From: Acetobacteraceae bacterium
GTDB lineage: Bacteria > Pseudomonadota > Alphaproteobacteria > Acetobacterales > Acetobacteraceae
NCBI GenBank assembly: GCA_024280945.1
Contig: JAMXLO010000131.1
Location: forward strand, 1 to 56,469
Length of the DNA stretch: 56,469 nucleotides
Reading direction: 5' to 3'
Shown here: positions 25,902 through 35,663 of the stretch, one piece after another
Layout: the number at the start of each line of letters is the position of its first letter
How positions within the stretch are numbered: position 1 is the first letter of the stretch
Notes under the pieces: model-generated
The model's database searches: none
Told to the model about the DNA's origin: nothing
What the model saw: the letters and a program-made list of their open reading frames with translations, nothing else
Position numbers and translations under genes: made by a program

Positions 25902-26999
25902 ATGAAATCCCAGGTGTATCTAAACGGTCGCTTTTTCAGCCAAGCGATTACCGGTGTGCAGCGGTTTGCAACGGAAGTCACCGCTTCAATTGATCGGCTC
26001 GTTGAACAAGGCAACTGGCCGGAAAGCATTGTCCTCACCCCGCGCTCGACCGGTTTCGTAGCCGCTTCGGCCAGCCGAAGTCCGTTTCGACACCTGCGCC
26101 TCTCACAGGTCGGGCGCACGCGCGGGCATTTTTGGGAGCAAGCTGAGCTGCCGGTCGCATCACGTCGGGGCATTCTGGTGAACCTGGGGAACACTGCTCC
26201 GGTTCTGTCAGGATCGCGGCAGGTTGTCGTGATCCACGATGCGGGAGTGTTCGATACCCCCGAGTCTTACTCGCTCAGATTCCGTATGTGGTACAAGATG
26301 CTCCAACGGCGTCTCGTCGATGCTGGCGCTCACGTTGTCACCGTGTCGAAATTCGCTCGCAGCCGAATCAGTGAGTGCCTTGGCGTCGATCCAGAGGCGA
26401 TCCCGGTCATATATGAGGGCGGCGATCATATACTGCAGGCGCCTGCAGAGATGGACGTACTCCGCCGTCATAGCCTTAGCCCAGGCCGATTTGTCCTGAT
26501 GGTCGGTGCGCGTGCGGCGCATAAGAATGTTGATGCTATACGTGGGTTGATGCCGCTCCTCGAGCAGCGTGGCATGGTCGTTGCTGTCGCAGGGGCGACG
26601 GATCCATCCGCCGTCTTTCATCCAGGTTCGAGCGGCTGCCAAATCGGCCGTTCGGTCGGGCGCGTTTCTGACCCGGAGCTGCGGGCACTCTACGAGGCGG
26701 CTACATGCCTGCTTTTCCCATCGCGCTATGAGGGGTTTGGTCTTCCCCCGGTCGAGGCGATGGCGTGCGGCTGTCCTGTACTTGCCTCGGGGAATGGCGC
26801 GGTTCGTGAAATTTGCGGCGATGCCGCTCTCTACTTCTCTGCCAATCAACCGGGTTCCCTGATAGAGGCGCTGAGCCGTCTGTTGGACGATGAGAAAGTG
26901 GCCGCTGATCTACGGGCCCGTGGCGCCGCTCGATCCGCCAACTTCCGCTGGGATGCATCGGCACGGGCGCTCGCCGCCGTGGTTCAGACACTGCTGTAA
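25902..26999 (+). CDS. GT4-type glycosyltransferase
   Basis: This 365-residue GT-B enzyme has FFSQAITGVQRFATEV near the N-terminus, a form common in mannosyl- and rhamnosyltransferases of this group. The donor site is FVLMVGARAAHKNVDA and CLLFPSRYEGFGLPPVEAMACGCPVLAS, with Glu residues in E-x7-E spacing. It is the last gene of the glycan block on this strand and runs tail to tail into the CoA ligase/GNAT gene. Donor and acceptor are not predictable from sequence. Confidence 0.9.
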   Translation: MKSQVYLNGRFFSQAITGVQRFATEVTASIDRLVEQGNWPESIVLTPRSTGFVAASASRSPFRHLRLSQVGRTRGHFWEQAELPVASRRGILVNLGNTAPVLSGSRQVVVIHDAGVFDTPESYSLRFRMWYKMLQRRLVDAGAHVVTVSKFARSRISECLGVDPEAIPVIYEGGDHILQAPAEMDVLRRHSLSPGRFVLMVGARAAHKNVDAIRGLMPLLEQRGMVVAVAGATDPSAVFHPGSSGCQIGRSVGRVSDPELRALYEAATCLLFPSRYEGFGLPPVEAMACGCPVLASGNGAVREICGDAALYFSANQPGSLIEALSRLLDDEKVAADLRARGAARSANFRWDASARALAAVVQTLL

Positions 27000-27035
27000 A
27001 GTCCGCAAAAAAGCCAAAGCCAGGCAGTAGCCGAT

Positions 27036-29528
27036 TTATCCCAACGCCAGGCGTGCTTCCACGACATCAGGCTCCTCCGGCAGGCGCTGCACGCGGAAGC
27101 CGAGGCGCCGTACAAACGCCAGCATCGGCGCGTTGTCCGCCAACACCTGACCGACGATCTCGCTCAGCCCGCGCCGGCGTGCCCAGTCAATCAGCCGCTG
27201 CATCAGATGTCGGGCAACGCCGATCCCCTTCATGTCGGCTTGCACAATGACAGCGAACTCGCCCTCGTGCTCATTCTCGCACACCAATCTGGCCACACCG
27301 ACTGTCTCGCCGGTCGCTTCGCGCGCCGCAATGAACGCCATTTCGCGATCGTAGTCGATCTGCGTCAGCCGGGCCATCTGTTCGGGAGAAAGCTCGCGCA
27401 TGGCGGTAAAGAAGCGATACCGGATGTCCTGCGGCGACAGCCGGCTGAAGAACACGGCATGCTGATCAGCGTCCTCCGGTCGAATAGGGCGAAACAACAG
27501 CCGCTCGCCATTCGGCGTCGTCCAATGCTCCACCAGCTCGACGGGATAGGGTGTGATCGCCAGACCACCGCCGGCATCGCCCGGCTCGCGCAGTTTTAGC
27601 CAAGCATCCGCCGCCACGACACCGTCGACATCCACGATCAGTGGATTGAGATCCAACTCAACGATCTCAGGGAAGTCGACGATGAGCTGACTGACGCGTA
27701 CCAGGGCCTCTGCCACCGCAGGCTCGTCGGCCGCCGGATTGTCGCGGAACCGTCCCAGTGTCGCCGCCGCCCGGGTCCGCCCGATCAGAGCATGCGCCAG
27801 CGCGAGGTTGAGCGGCGGCAGATCAGCGGCAACGTCGCAGTGTATGTCGGCTGCCGTGCCGCCCTGGCCGATGCCAATGATCGGCCCGAAGGTCGCGTCG
27901 TCGTCGACTCGGATGCGAAGCTCTCGCCAACGAACGGCCTGACGTTGCACCAGCAGCGGTAGCTCATCACCCCCGGACTGCGCGGCGATCCGGGTTGCAG
28001 CCTCGGTTACCTCGGTCGGGCCGTGCAGTTCCAACGCCAGACCACCCGACGCACGCTGGTTCGGCCGCACGCTCTGACGCAGCTTCACTACCGCGGGAAA
28101 ACCCAGCAGCCTGGCTGCGTCTGCCGCATCGTCAGGCGAGGCAACGGCACGCGTCGGTACTGCCGGAATTCCGTAGGCAGCGAGCACAGCAAGGGCCTCG
28201 TCCTGCGTTGTTGCAAGTCGGCCGGCGCCCCGAACCGAGGCGAGCACACTGCGCACTGCTTCTCGGTCCGGGGTGATTGCCAGCACCGCGCTGTCCGGCA
28301 ACTCGCGGGCAGCAGCACGGTTGCGCCGATCGATCACAAGATGCAGGAAGCCGCGCACCGCCTGTTCAGGCGCCGCGAACACCGCCATGCCAGCTTCGGC
28401 CAATCGGCGCCGGTTAGTCAGGCCAACCGTCTCCCCCATCGCGCAAACCAGCAGCGGCACCTTCATTGCCGCACGGCTCGCCACGAGCCCGGCCATCGTG
28501 GCGTCGTCGCCTTCGCCGGTAGGCGCATGCACGACAAGGACACCACCGACTCCGGGCTTGGCTGCCGCAGCCTCCGCCAGGGTTGCCAGCTGTTGCGAGT
28601 CGTCGGGCTCGACATGCACGACATCGGCTGCCACCTGTAGACCATCGCGCAGTGCCGCATCAGCGGCGATGCGGCCAGGGCTGAGCGCGTTTGTCACAAT
28701 ACTGATCGCCTCGCTCCGCGCCGGCCGGGCGCGCGCCAAAACCTCGGCGGCAGCCAGCAGGTCTTCCAAACTCTTGACGTACAGCACTCCAGCGCGCCGC
28801 AACGCGGCCTCGAAGGCACGTTCAGCTGCACCGGATAAGTCAGCGAGCATGGCGCCTGGTCGGATCGCAACGACCGGGCGCAATCTTGAGGCTGCTCGTG
28901 CCGCGGAGAGAAATTCGCACCGGTTGCGCAGGTATCTGATGTCGAGCAGGATTGCGCCCGTCCCCGGATCGCGCGACAGCCAATCCAGCACCATGCCGAA
29001 GCCGAGGTCAGCCCGACCGCCGATCCCGACGATATGACTGAAGCCGACACCATTCGGGCCTGCCCAGTCCAACACTGAACGGCAGAGCGAAGCCGACTGG
29101 GATACCAGCCCGATGCGACCGGCCGGCGGTACGATATGAGCACGCGACGCATTCAAGGCGATCGCGGGCACGCAAATGCCGAACGAGCCGGGTCCCAGCA
29201 CGCGGACGCCAGTTCCCCGTGCAGATTCAGACAAGCCTTCAGCATCGCAGACAACGACTGCGGCAAACGTACCTTTTGCAGCCAATGCCTGCAGCAATTC
29301 TGCTGTTGGCCGCGCCGCAAGGACCGCAAGATCAGGAGCGGATGCCAGACCGGCCACGTCCGCCGGCCCGGCCAGCGTCGCCACGTCGCCCCTGAAGCCA
29401 CCGGCCTCGAGATTGGCCAGCACCTGGCGGCCTGCGCCCGATCCGGCACCAACGACCGCTATGGACTCCGGCCGAAACAGACGCGCCGGGCTGAACCGGC
29501 CAGCGGGCTTGTCTCTCAGCAACTGCAT
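27036..29528 (-). CDS. ADP-forming acyl-CoA ligase-like/GNAT acetyltransferase fusion (Pat type)
   Basis: The 830-residue protein combines a CoA-binding domain (about 15-115, AVVGAGSGAGRQVLANL), a succinyl-CoA-ligase-like region (about 130-400, GLVSQSASLCRSVLDW), an ATP-grasp domain (about 440-650) and a C-terminal GNAT domain (about 675-825) with VIVQADMKGIGVARHLMQRL, the acetyl-CoA loop. This order is that of Pat/PatZ protein lysine acetyltransferases, whose ligase part is often catalytically dead and senses ligands. It would control acetyl-CoA synthetase or other targets by acetylation. It stands alone downstream of rseP on the same strand. Confidence 0.9.
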   Translation of the reverse strand: MQLLRDKPAGRFSPARLFRPESIAVVGAGSGAGRQVLANLEAGGFRGDVATLAGPADVAGLASAPDLAVLAARPTAELLQALAAKGTFAAVVVCDAEGLSESARGTGVRVLGPGSFGICVPAIALNASRAHIVPPAGRIGLVSQSASLCRSVLDWAGPNGVGFSHIVGIGGRADLGFGMVLDWLSRDPGTGAILLDIRYLRNRCEFLSAARAASRLRPVVAIRPGAMLADLSGAAERAFEAALRRAGVLYVKSLEDLLAAAEVLARARPARSEAISIVTNALSPGRIAADAALRDGLQVAADVVHVEPDDSQQLATLAEAAAAKPGVGGVLVVHAPTGEGDDATMAGLVASRAAMKVPLLVCAMGETVGLTNRRRLAEAGMAVFAAPEQAVRGFLHLVIDRRNRAAARELPDSAVLAITPDREAVRSVLASVRGAGRLATTQDEALAVLAAYGIPAVPTRAVASPDDAADAARLLGFPAVVKLRQSVRPNQRASGGLALELHGPTEVTEAATRIAAQSGGDELPLLVQRQAVRWRELRIRVDDDATFGPIIGIGQGGTAADIHCDVAADLPPLNLALAHALIGRTRAAATLGRFRDNPAADEPAVAEALVRVSQLIVDFPEIVELDLNPLIVDVDGVVAADAWLKLREPGDAGGGLAITPYPVELVEHWTTPNGERLLFRPIRPEDADQHAVFFSRLSPQDIRYRFFTAMRELSPEQMARLTQIDYDREMAFIAAREATGETVGVARLVCENEHEGEFAVIVQADMKGIGVARHLMQRLIDWARRRGLSEIVGQVLADNAPMLAFVRRLGFRVQRLPEEPDVVEARLALG

Positions 29529-29652
29529 GACCGGAGTATAGCTCTCTGCAGTGTTATCCGCCTGCTAACACCGGAGATGGTTCAGCCGATGTCTGGAACG
29601 TGCACTCCGCAGCAGCGGCAAGAGCCCGGACGCGCGTCGCAAACAATCGGTA

Positions 29653-30726
29653 TCAATGAAACAGCCCGAGATGCCCCAGGTCGTTCCAGGTCGCGAGAAT
29701 GAACAGACCGGCCAACAGTGCCAAGCCGGCACGGAAGCCGTATTCCTGCGCGCGCGGCGGGATCGGCCGGCCGCGTATTGCCTCAGCCAGATAGAACAGC
29801 AGGTGGCCGCCATCCAGAACCGGGATCGGAAACAGGTTGATCAACCCCAGGTTCACCGACAGCACAGCAATGAACGATATCAAGCTGGCCACGCCAAGCT
29901 GCGCCACCTGGCCGGACAGTTGCGCGATCCGCAGCGGCCCGCCCAGATCCCCGGTCCCCCGTTGGCCACTGATCATCTGCCACAGGCCCACCACGGTCTC
30001 GGAGGTCACCTGCCAGGTCTGCGTCACGCCGCCGACCAGTGCGGCCGGCACGCCGAGGCGCTTGTATTCGACCTCGCCGCCTCGGATGCCCAGCATGCCG
30101 ACCTTGCGCCCTCCCGCGTCATGCGAGTCGGTGAGAACCGACAGGGTTTTCTCGGTCTGGCCGCGTTGGATCGTTACCGGCAGGGTCTCGTCGGGATGCG
30201 CCGTGATGACCCGCTGGATGTCCTCGAAGGTGCTGGTCGGGGTTCCGGCGATCGAGACAATCCGATCATGCACCTGGATACCGCCGCGGGCTGCTGCGCT
30301 GTTCGCAACGACCTCGCCAGCGACCGGCAGTATTACCGGGCGCCCGACCGTCGCAAAGAGCACTGCGAACAGGGCGGCGGCCAGGACGAAATTGGCAATA
30401 GGGCCAGCGGCGACGACCAGCGCACGAGACCCAACCGGCTTCTCGTGGAACATGCGTCCCGCAATCCGGCCTTCTTCGGGAAACGGCGCGTCCGGGCGCT
30501 CTTGGCCGTGCAGCTTGACGTAGCCGCCCAGCGGCAGCCAGGCCAGCTTCCAGACCGTGCCGACACGGTCACGCCAGGTAGCTATGGCCGGACCGAAGCC
30601 GATGGAAAATACCTCGACATGCACGCCGCGCCAGCGCGCTGCAAGGTAGTGACCGAGTTCGTGGAAGAACACCAGCACGCCCAGGACAACGATAAAGGCG
30701 AGGGCGCTCTGGAAGAAGTCAGGCAT
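29653..30726 (-). CDS. rseP: site-2 intramembrane metalloprotease RseP
   Basis: RseP cleaves anti-sigma factors and remnant signal peptides within the inner membrane. The 357-residue protein has the zinc motif FHELGHYLAARW (His22-Glu23-x-x-His26) in the first membrane segment, one evident PDZ domain (about 120-190, GIQVHDRIVSIAGTP), and LDGGHLLFYLAEAIRGRP near the C-terminus carrying the third ligand Asp. E. coli RseP has 450 residues and two PDZ domains, whereas shorter alphaproteobacterial forms are usual. It follows dxr by 31 bases in the core cluster. Confidence 0.95.
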   Translation of the reverse strand: MPDFFQSALAFIVVLGVLVFFHELGHYLAARWRGVHVEVFSIGFGPAIATWRDRVGTVWKLAWLPLGGYVKLHGQERPDAPFPEEGRIAGRMFHEKPVGSRALVVAAGPIANFVLAAALFAVLFATVGRPVILPVAGEVVANSAAARGGIQVHDRIVSIAGTPTSTFEDIQRVITAHPDETLPVTIQRGQTEKTLSVLTDSHDAGGRKVGMLGIRGGEVEYKRLGVPAALVGGVTQTWQVTSETVVGLWQMISGQRGTGDLGGPLRIAQLSGQVAQLGVASLISFIAVLSVNLGLINLFPIPVLDGGHLLFYLAEAIRGRPIPPRAQEYGFRAGLALLAGLFILATWNDLGHLGLFH

Positions 30727-30757
30727 AGCGTTACAGTGCTTTCGGTTGGTTCAGTGA

Positions 30758-31930
30758 TCAAGCGGCCCGTGCGGACGTCAGCCGTTGCGCGGTGTGACGT
30801 GCTGCCGCGTCGAGCGCGATCACCTCGTCCAGAGTATCCGCAGCCTGGCTGCCCATTGTATCCATAACATCGGCAACTGTGCCGACAATGTCCAGGAAAC
30901 CTATCCTACGTTGCATAAAAGATTCAACGGCGATCTCATTCGCCGCGTTAAGGATGGCGGGCGCACCACCGCCGGCCCGCAGCGCCTCGCGCGCAAGCCG
31001 CAACGCAGGGAAGCGCACAGTGTCCGGCGCCATGAAGTCGAGGCGCGCGATGCTCGCCAGGTCGAGACGTCGCGATGGAGTTGCCATTCTCTCCGGCCAC
31101 GCAAGCGTATGCGCAATGGGAATGCGCATGTCCGGTGAACCGAGCTGCGCCAGCACACTGCCGTCGCGGTAGCACACCATTCCGTGGATCACCGACTGCG
31201 GATGCACCAGCACCTCGATCTGCGGCTCAGCCAACGTGAAAAGCCTGGCCGCCTCGATCAACTCCAGGCCCTTGTTCATCAGCGTGGCAGAGTCGATGCT
31301 GATCTTGGCACCCATCGACCAGACGGGGTGCTTGCGCGCCACGTCGGGGGTGGCGCGGGCCATCTCATCGAGTGTCGCCGTGCGGAACGGGCCACCGGAC
31401 GCGGTGAGCACGATCTTCTCGACCGCCGCTCGATTGCCGTCGTCCAGCGCCTGGAAGATGGCGTTGTGTTCGGAGTCAACCGGCAGCAGCGTGGCACCAG
31501 CGCTCTGCACCGCACGCAACATCACCTCGCCGGCACAGACCAGCGCCTCCTTGTTGGCCAGCGCCACACACTTTCCGCGGCCGATCGCGGCAAGAGTGGC
31601 GGCGAGTCCTGCCGCCCCAGTAATCGCCGCCATTGTCCAGTCGGCAGGCAGGCACGCGGCCTCCACCACTGCCTCGCGTCCAGCGGCGACCTGGATACCG
31701 GTACCCGCGAGTGCCTGTCGCAGCTCGCCATAGCAGTCCTCGTCGGCGATCACTGCGCGCTCGGCGCGTAAGGCGATTGCCTGCTCGGCCAGCAAGCCGA
31801 CATTCCGACCGGCGACGAGTGCTCGCACCTCGAATCGCTCAAGGTCCGCTGCGAGCAATTCAATTGTCTGCGTGCCGACGCTGCCGGTGCTGCCGAGAAC
31901 AGTCACGCTACGCGGTGCGGTCACTGCCAC
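30758..31930 (-). CDS. dxr: 1-deoxy-D-xylulose-5-phosphate reductoisomerase
   Basis: Dxr makes 2-C-methyl-D-erythritol 4-phosphate, the first committed intermediate of the non-mevalonate isoprenoid pathway, with NADPH and a divalent metal. The 390-residue product has VLGSTGSVGTQT (11-22) for NADPH, LPVDSEHNAIFQ with the metal-binding Asp and Glu, and ASGGPFRT and WSMGAKISIDSATLMNKGLE blocks that form the fosmidomycin-sensitive active site. It overlaps the cdsA stop by 10 bases. It feeds the isoprenoid units used by UppS in the same cluster and by hopanoids. Confidence 0.97.
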   Translation of the reverse strand: MAVTAPRSVTVLGSTGSVGTQTIELLAADLERFEVRALVAGRNVGLLAEQAIALRAERAVIADEDCYGELRQALAGTGIQVAAGREAVVEAACLPADWTMAAITGAAGLAATLAAIGRGKCVALANKEALVCAGEVMLRAVQSAGATLLPVDSEHNAIFQALDDGNRAAVEKIVLTASGGPFRTATLDEMARATPDVARKHPVWSMGAKISIDSATLMNKGLELIEAARLFTLAEPQIEVLVHPQSVIHGMVCYRDGSVLAQLGSPDMRIPIAHTLAWPERMATPSRRLDLASIARLDFMAPDTVRFPALRLAREALRAGGGAPAILNAANEIAVESFMQRRIGFLDIVGTVADVMDTMGSQAADTLDEVIALDAAARHTAQRLTSARAA

Positions 31931-32649
31931 AGAACTACCCCTCGTCCCAGAATAAGCGCCAGAAGCGCGGCCACGGGTGCCACGGCCAGCAAGGCGTCGA
32001 GACGGTCGAACAGGCCGCCATGGCCGGGGATGAGATGGCCCGAATCCTTCACTTCCAGGCGCCGTTTGGCGAAGCTTTCCAACAGATCGCCGCCCTGCGC
32101 AACAACCCCTAGGAGGGCGGCGACCGCAATGGCGCCCCAGGACGACCCATCCGCCAGCAGATGGGCAGCGACCATCCCAGCGGCAATCGCCGCGAGCAAC
32201 CCCCCCGCCGCACCGGACACAGTCTTCCCGGGCGAAATGCGCGGCGCCAGGCGAGGACCGCCGATCAGTCGCCCGACGACATAGGCTCCAACGTCACTCG
32301 ACCACACGACAACCAGCAGGAACAGAACATTGGCGCGCCCGACATCCGGGGCGCTGCGCAGCCAAAGGAACGCAGCGCTCGCGATGGCGACATAACCGAG
32401 GCCAGCCACAGCCCATGCCTGGCAAACCCGCCGATCGCGTCGGCCGCTGCCCAGCAGGCGCAACCACTCGACCACGAGCCCGACAGCCGCCAGGACGACG
32501 ATGACCGCGAAGATCGCGCCACCCGACCAGACACAGGCAATCGCGATGGGCCCCAAAATCAGTGCGGATACCGTTCGCAGGCCGAGGTCAGCCCAACGGC
32601 GCGGGCGCTCAACCGGGTCTGGCACCAAAGCGACGCTCGCGGCGGGCAT
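31921..32649 (-). CDS. cdsA: phosphatidate cytidylyltransferase
   Basis: CdsA forms CDP-diacylglycerol from phosphatidate and CTP in the inner membrane, the branch point of phospholipid synthesis. The ATG at 32649 gives 242 residues; the frame extends to 32703 inside uppS, but that N-terminus is not family-like. Several membrane segments are present. The C-terminal signature SFAKRRLEVKDSGHLIPGHGGLFDRLDAL, mentioned for its KDSG and PGHGG cores, contains the metal-binding aspartates. It overlaps the uppS end by 41 bases and the dxr start by 10 bases. Confidence 0.94.
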   Translation of the reverse strand: MPAASVALVPDPVERPRRWADLGLRTVSALILGPIAIACVWSGGAIFAVIVVLAAVGLVVEWLRLLGSGRRDRRVCQAWAVAGLGYVAIASAAFLWLRSAPDVGRANVLFLLVVVWSSDVGAYVVGRLIGGPRLAPRISPGKTVSGAAGGLLAAIAAGMVAAHLLADGSSWGAIAVAALLGVVAQGGDLLESFAKRRLEVKDSGHLIPGHGGLFDRLDALLAVAPVAALLALILGRGVVLWQ

Positions 32650-33343
32650 ATTCGGCCAGCGCCGCCCCGAAATGCTCCGCCGCGAAATCCGGCCACAGCA
32701 CATCGAGGAACACCAATTCGGCGTAAGCCGCCTGCCAGAGCAGAAAATTAGAGAGCCGCTGCTCCCCCGAAGTTCGGATCACGAGGTCAGGGTCGGGAAT
32801 GCCTGTTGTCGCCAAGGCGCGAGAGAAGCGCTCTTCATCAATCAGTGCCGGGTCCAGCAGCCCGTCGCGTACAGCTTCGGCGAGCTTCCGCGCGGTTCCC
32901 ACAATTTCATCGCGCGACCCGTAGGACAAGGCGACTGTCAGGTTGAGACGGAAGTTCGCCGATGTTTCAGATTCCGCCGCGGCCAGGTCGCGCTGGATGT
33001 CATGATCGAACCTGGACCGGTTGCCAATCACCCGCAATCGGACACCATTATCCTTCAGCTCGGCGAGCTCATTCTTCAGGTAGTGGCGCAGCAGGCCGGT
33101 CAGGTCCAACACCTCTCCTGCCGGCCGGCGCCAGTTCTCGCTGCTGAACGCATAGATGGTCAGCCAGGCCACGCCGCTCTGGATCGCTGCCTCGATCGTG
33201 CGGCGAACGGCGCGCGCACCTTCCCGGTGCCCCGCTATCCTGGGCAGGCGTCGGGAGGCAGCCCAGCGCCCATTGCCGTCCATGATAATGGCGACGTGCG
33301 CCGGGCAAGCCCGTGAGCGCTGTTCGGCGATTGCAGCAGACAC
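32609..33343 (-). CDS. uppS: undecaprenyl diphosphate synthase (cis-prenyltransferase)
   Basis: UppS extends farnesyl diphosphate with eight isopentenyl units to make the C55 carrier for peptidoglycan and surface polysaccharides. The 244-residue protein has HVAIIMDGNGRWAASR (16-31, with the metal-binding Asp22), GHREGARAVR, WLTIYAFSSENWRRP and the C-terminal DLVIRTSGEQRLSNFLLWQAAYAEL with the substrate-binding arginines. The spacing to frr is 6 bases. Confidence 0.97.
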   Translation of the reverse strand: MSAAIAEQRSRACPAHVAIIMDGNGRWAASRRLPRIAGHREGARAVRRTIEAAIQSGVAWLTIYAFSSENWRRPAGEVLDLTGLLRHYLKNELAELKDNGVRLRVIGNRSRFDHDIQRDLAAAESETSANFRLNLTVALSYGSRDEIVGTARKLAEAVRDGLLDPALIDEERFSRALATTGIPDPDLVIRTSGEQRLSNFLLWQAAYAELVFLDVLWPDFAAEHFGAALAEYARRERRFGARPG

Positions 33344-33349
33344 CAGGAT

Positions 33350-33919
33350 CTAGACCTGACGGATGTCTTTTTCCTTCTCCGCCAGCACTTCGTCCACCCG
33401 CTTGATGTACTGGTCGGTCAGCTTCTGCACATCAGTGCTCCAATCCTTGGCGACGTCCTCACCAATGTCGTGCTTCTTCTCGTGCGTCTTGATCTGCTCC
33501 ATCCCGTCACGGCGGACGGCACGCACTGCCACCTTGGCTCCCTCCGCGTATTTGTGCGCCGCCTTCACCAGTTCCGCCCGACGCTCGGTGGTCAGCTGTG
33601 GGATCGGAACGCGGACCAGCTGACCGTCCGAGGCGGGGTTCAGCCCAAGTCCGGAATCGCGGATCGCCTTCTCAACGGCCCCGACCAGACTGCGATCCCA
33701 TACCTGAACAGTCAGCATACGGGGTTCCGGCGTGCCGACCGTCCCGCACTGGGTCAGCGGCATTTCAGATCCGTAGGCCTGCACCCGCACCGGCTCCAGC
33801 AGCCCGGGGTGAGCCCGACCGGTGCGAAGCCCATTGAACTCGCGGCGCAGGGTTTCCAACGCTCCATCCATCCGTCGCGACAGGTCCTGCTTCAGTTGAT
33901 TGACATCGGCTTGTGCCAT
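33350..33919 (-). CDS. frr: ribosome recycling factor
   Basis: This protein splits post-termination ribosomes together with EF-G. The 189-residue protein shows the family's three-helix-bundle sequence [20 protein letters not shown], with [20 protein letters not shown] near the N-terminus, the [15 protein letters not shown] hinge region and [14 protein letters not shown] at the end. It lies between pyrH (29 bases) and uppS (6 bases) in the conserved order. Confidence 0.97.
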   Translation of the reverse strand: MAQADVNQLKQDLSRRMDGALETLRREFNGLRTGRAHPGLLEPVRVQAYGSEMPLTQCGTVGTPEPRMLTVQVWDRSLVGAVEKAIRDSGLGLNPASDGQLVRVPIPQLTTERRAELVKAAHKYAEGAKVAVRAVRRDGMEQIKTHEKKHDIGEDVAKDWSTDVQKLTDQYIKRVDEVLAEKEKDIRQV

Positions 33920-33948
33920 GGCGGCCTCCCAACGATTCCCCGCTCGTT

Positions 33949-34674
33949 TTATTGCTGTTCGATGATCCTGGTGAAGCGCCCTTCGCCGCGGATCACCGCC
34001 GCAAACGCTCCCGGCGCGTGAATGTTGAACACCACGATCGGCAGCGCGTTCTCCCGCGCCAGGCTGATCGCGGCAGCATCCATGACGCCGAGCTCGTTGG
34101 CCAGCACTTCAAGGTAGGTGAGCTGCTCGTAGCGCTGCGCAGTGGTGACCTTGCGCGGATCGGCCGAATACACGCCATCGACCTGGGTGCCTTTGAACAG
34201 GGCGTCACAATGCATCTCAGCGGCCCGCAGGGCAGCAGCCGTGTCGGTGGTGAAGAATGGGTTGCCAGTGCCGGCGGCGAAAATGACCACTCTGCCCTTC
34301 TCCATGTGACGCTCGGCGCGCCGGCGGATATAGGGCTCGCACACGGACGACATCGGAATCGCCGACTGCACCCGGGTCGGCACGCTGATCTTCTCCAGTG
34401 CCGACTGCATGGCGAGCGCGTTCATCACGGTTGCCAGCATGCCCATGAAGTCGGCCTGAGCGCGTTCCATGCCGGAGGCGGCACCGGACACACCGCGAAA
34501 GATGTTCCCGCCACCGATGACGATGCACACCTGCACGCCCATGCCGACCACGTCCCGCACGTCGGCGGCAATTGCACGTACGGTCTCGTTGTCCAGACCA
34601 TATTCCTGGCGGCCCATCAGGGCCTCGCCTGACAGCTTCAGGAGGACGCGCTGGTAGACCGGGTGGTCTGGCAT
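33949..34674 (-). CDS. pyrH: UMP kinase
   Basis: PyrH phosphorylates UMP to UDP and is a hexamer regulated by GTP and UTP. The 241-residue protein has [11 protein letters not shown] (12-22), [13 protein letters not shown] and [19 protein letters not shown], which are diagnostic of bacterial UMP kinase. It is the first gene of the minus-strand cluster here. In many bacteria tsf precedes it, but here a TauD-type gene does, so the usual rpsB-tsf part is elsewhere. Confidence 0.97.
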   Translation of the reverse strand: MPDHPVYQRVLLKLSGEALMGRQEYGLDNETVRAIAADVRDVVGMGVQVCIVIGGGNIFRGVSGAASGMERAQADFMGMLATVMNALAMQSALEKISVPTRVQSAIPMSSVCEPYIRRRAERHMEKGRVVIFAAGTGNPFFTTDTAAALRAAEMHCDALFKGTQVDGVYSADPRKVTTAQRYEQLTYLEVLANELGVMDAAAISLARENALPIVVFNIHAPGAFAAVIRGEGRFTRIIEQQ

Positions 34675-34734
34675 GCGGTGCGGCTCCCTGGCGGTGGCGG
34701 CGGCAACCTACCCAGGGAGTGGCACAGGAACAAG

Positions 34735-35625
34735 CTATGCTGCCTGATCCAAGGTCGACGCGGTATCCAGCGTGGTCGCCCGCCGCAAGTCACGTGCTTG
34801 CTGTTCGTCATGCGGTCGGCCGCGATGCATGGTGCAGCGATTGTCCCAGATCACCACGTCACCGACCCGCCAGGTATGGCTATAGACGAACCGTGGTTGC
34901 GTTGCATGAGCAGTGAGGTCCCAGAGCAGCAAACGACCATCTGCCACCGGCCAGTCGACGACGTGGGAAGCGTGTGCCGACAGGTACAGCGTCTTGCGCT
35001 TCGACCCCTGGTGCACTCGTACCAGACGCTGCGGCGAAGGCGGATACTGTTCGCGCTCGCCGGGTGGAAACTCAGTAAAGCCGATCTGCGCGCGCGACCA
35101 GAAGACGTCGTGCTGCACGATCAATCCATCGATCGCCTGCTTCATCGCCTCGGGCAGGGTGTCGTATGCATCCCGCATGTCGGCAAACTCCGTCTCGCCG
35201 TTGCCGAATGCCGAGGGTGGCGGGAGTGTCACCGCATGCAACATGCCCAGCACCACCGGCACCGGCATGTAAGAGGCATCGGTGTGCCACAGCCGGTTGC
35301 CCAGACTGTCGAGCCGACGTCGATCATCCAGCATGCGAACGCGGTTGTCCTCGTCCAGGTTGGAGATGTCGCCGATCTGCGGGATCGCCAGCCGGCGGCG
35401 TCCCGGCCGGGCGGCCGAACGACCGATCTCCAGCGGGCCAAAGCGGGCGGCGAAATCGCGCAATTGGGCGTCGGTCAGACGCTGGTCGCGAAAAATCACC
35501 ACTGCATACCGATCGATTGCGGACCAGATCGCGTCCACTGTGGCGTCGTCGATCGGCACGGCGAGGTCTGGTCCGGAAAGCTCGGCGGCAAATTCAGTCG
35601 AGATCGGGCGACATTCCAGCGACAT
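34735..35625 (-). CDS. TauD/TfdA family 2-oxoglutarate/Fe(II) dioxygenase
   Basis: This family hydroxylates small acids such as taurine or 2,4-D, with loss of sulfite or side chains. The ATG at 35625 gives 296 residues and has GGGAGGGG just upstream; the longer frame to 35694 runs into tRNA-Ile and is rejected. His114-x-Asp116 in LWHTDASY and the distal His in DNRCTMHRGRP form the iron triad, and the downstream arginine pair in DLRRATTL binds 2-oxoglutarate. NYRVRMLDDRRRLDSLGNRLWHTD-like spacing is typical; the actual segment starts DEDNRVRMLD. The substrate is unknown. No sulfonate transporter is nearby. Confidence 0.9.
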   Translation of the reverse strand: MSLECRPISTEFAAELSGPDLAVPIDDATVDAIWSAIDRYAVVIFRDQRLTDAQLRDFAARFGPLEIGRSAARPGRRRLAIPQIGDISNLDEDNRVRMLDDRRRLDSLGNRLWHTDASYMPVPVVLGMLHAVTLPPPSAFGNGETEFADMRDAYDTLPEAMKQAIDGLIVQHDVFWSRAQIGFTEFPPGEREQYPPSPQRLVRVHQGSKRKTLYLSAHASHVVDWPVADGRLLLWDLTAHATQPRFVYSHTWRVGDVVIWDNRCTMHRGRPHDEQQARDLRRATTLDTASTLDQAA

Positions 35626-35663
35626 ACAACCCCTCCCGTGACACCCTTTCGCCGACATTGTGA

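Noticed and set aside
29656-30867. 403-codon open frame on the plus strand
   Set aside because: It is antisense to rseP, whose zinc and PDZ motifs are clear.
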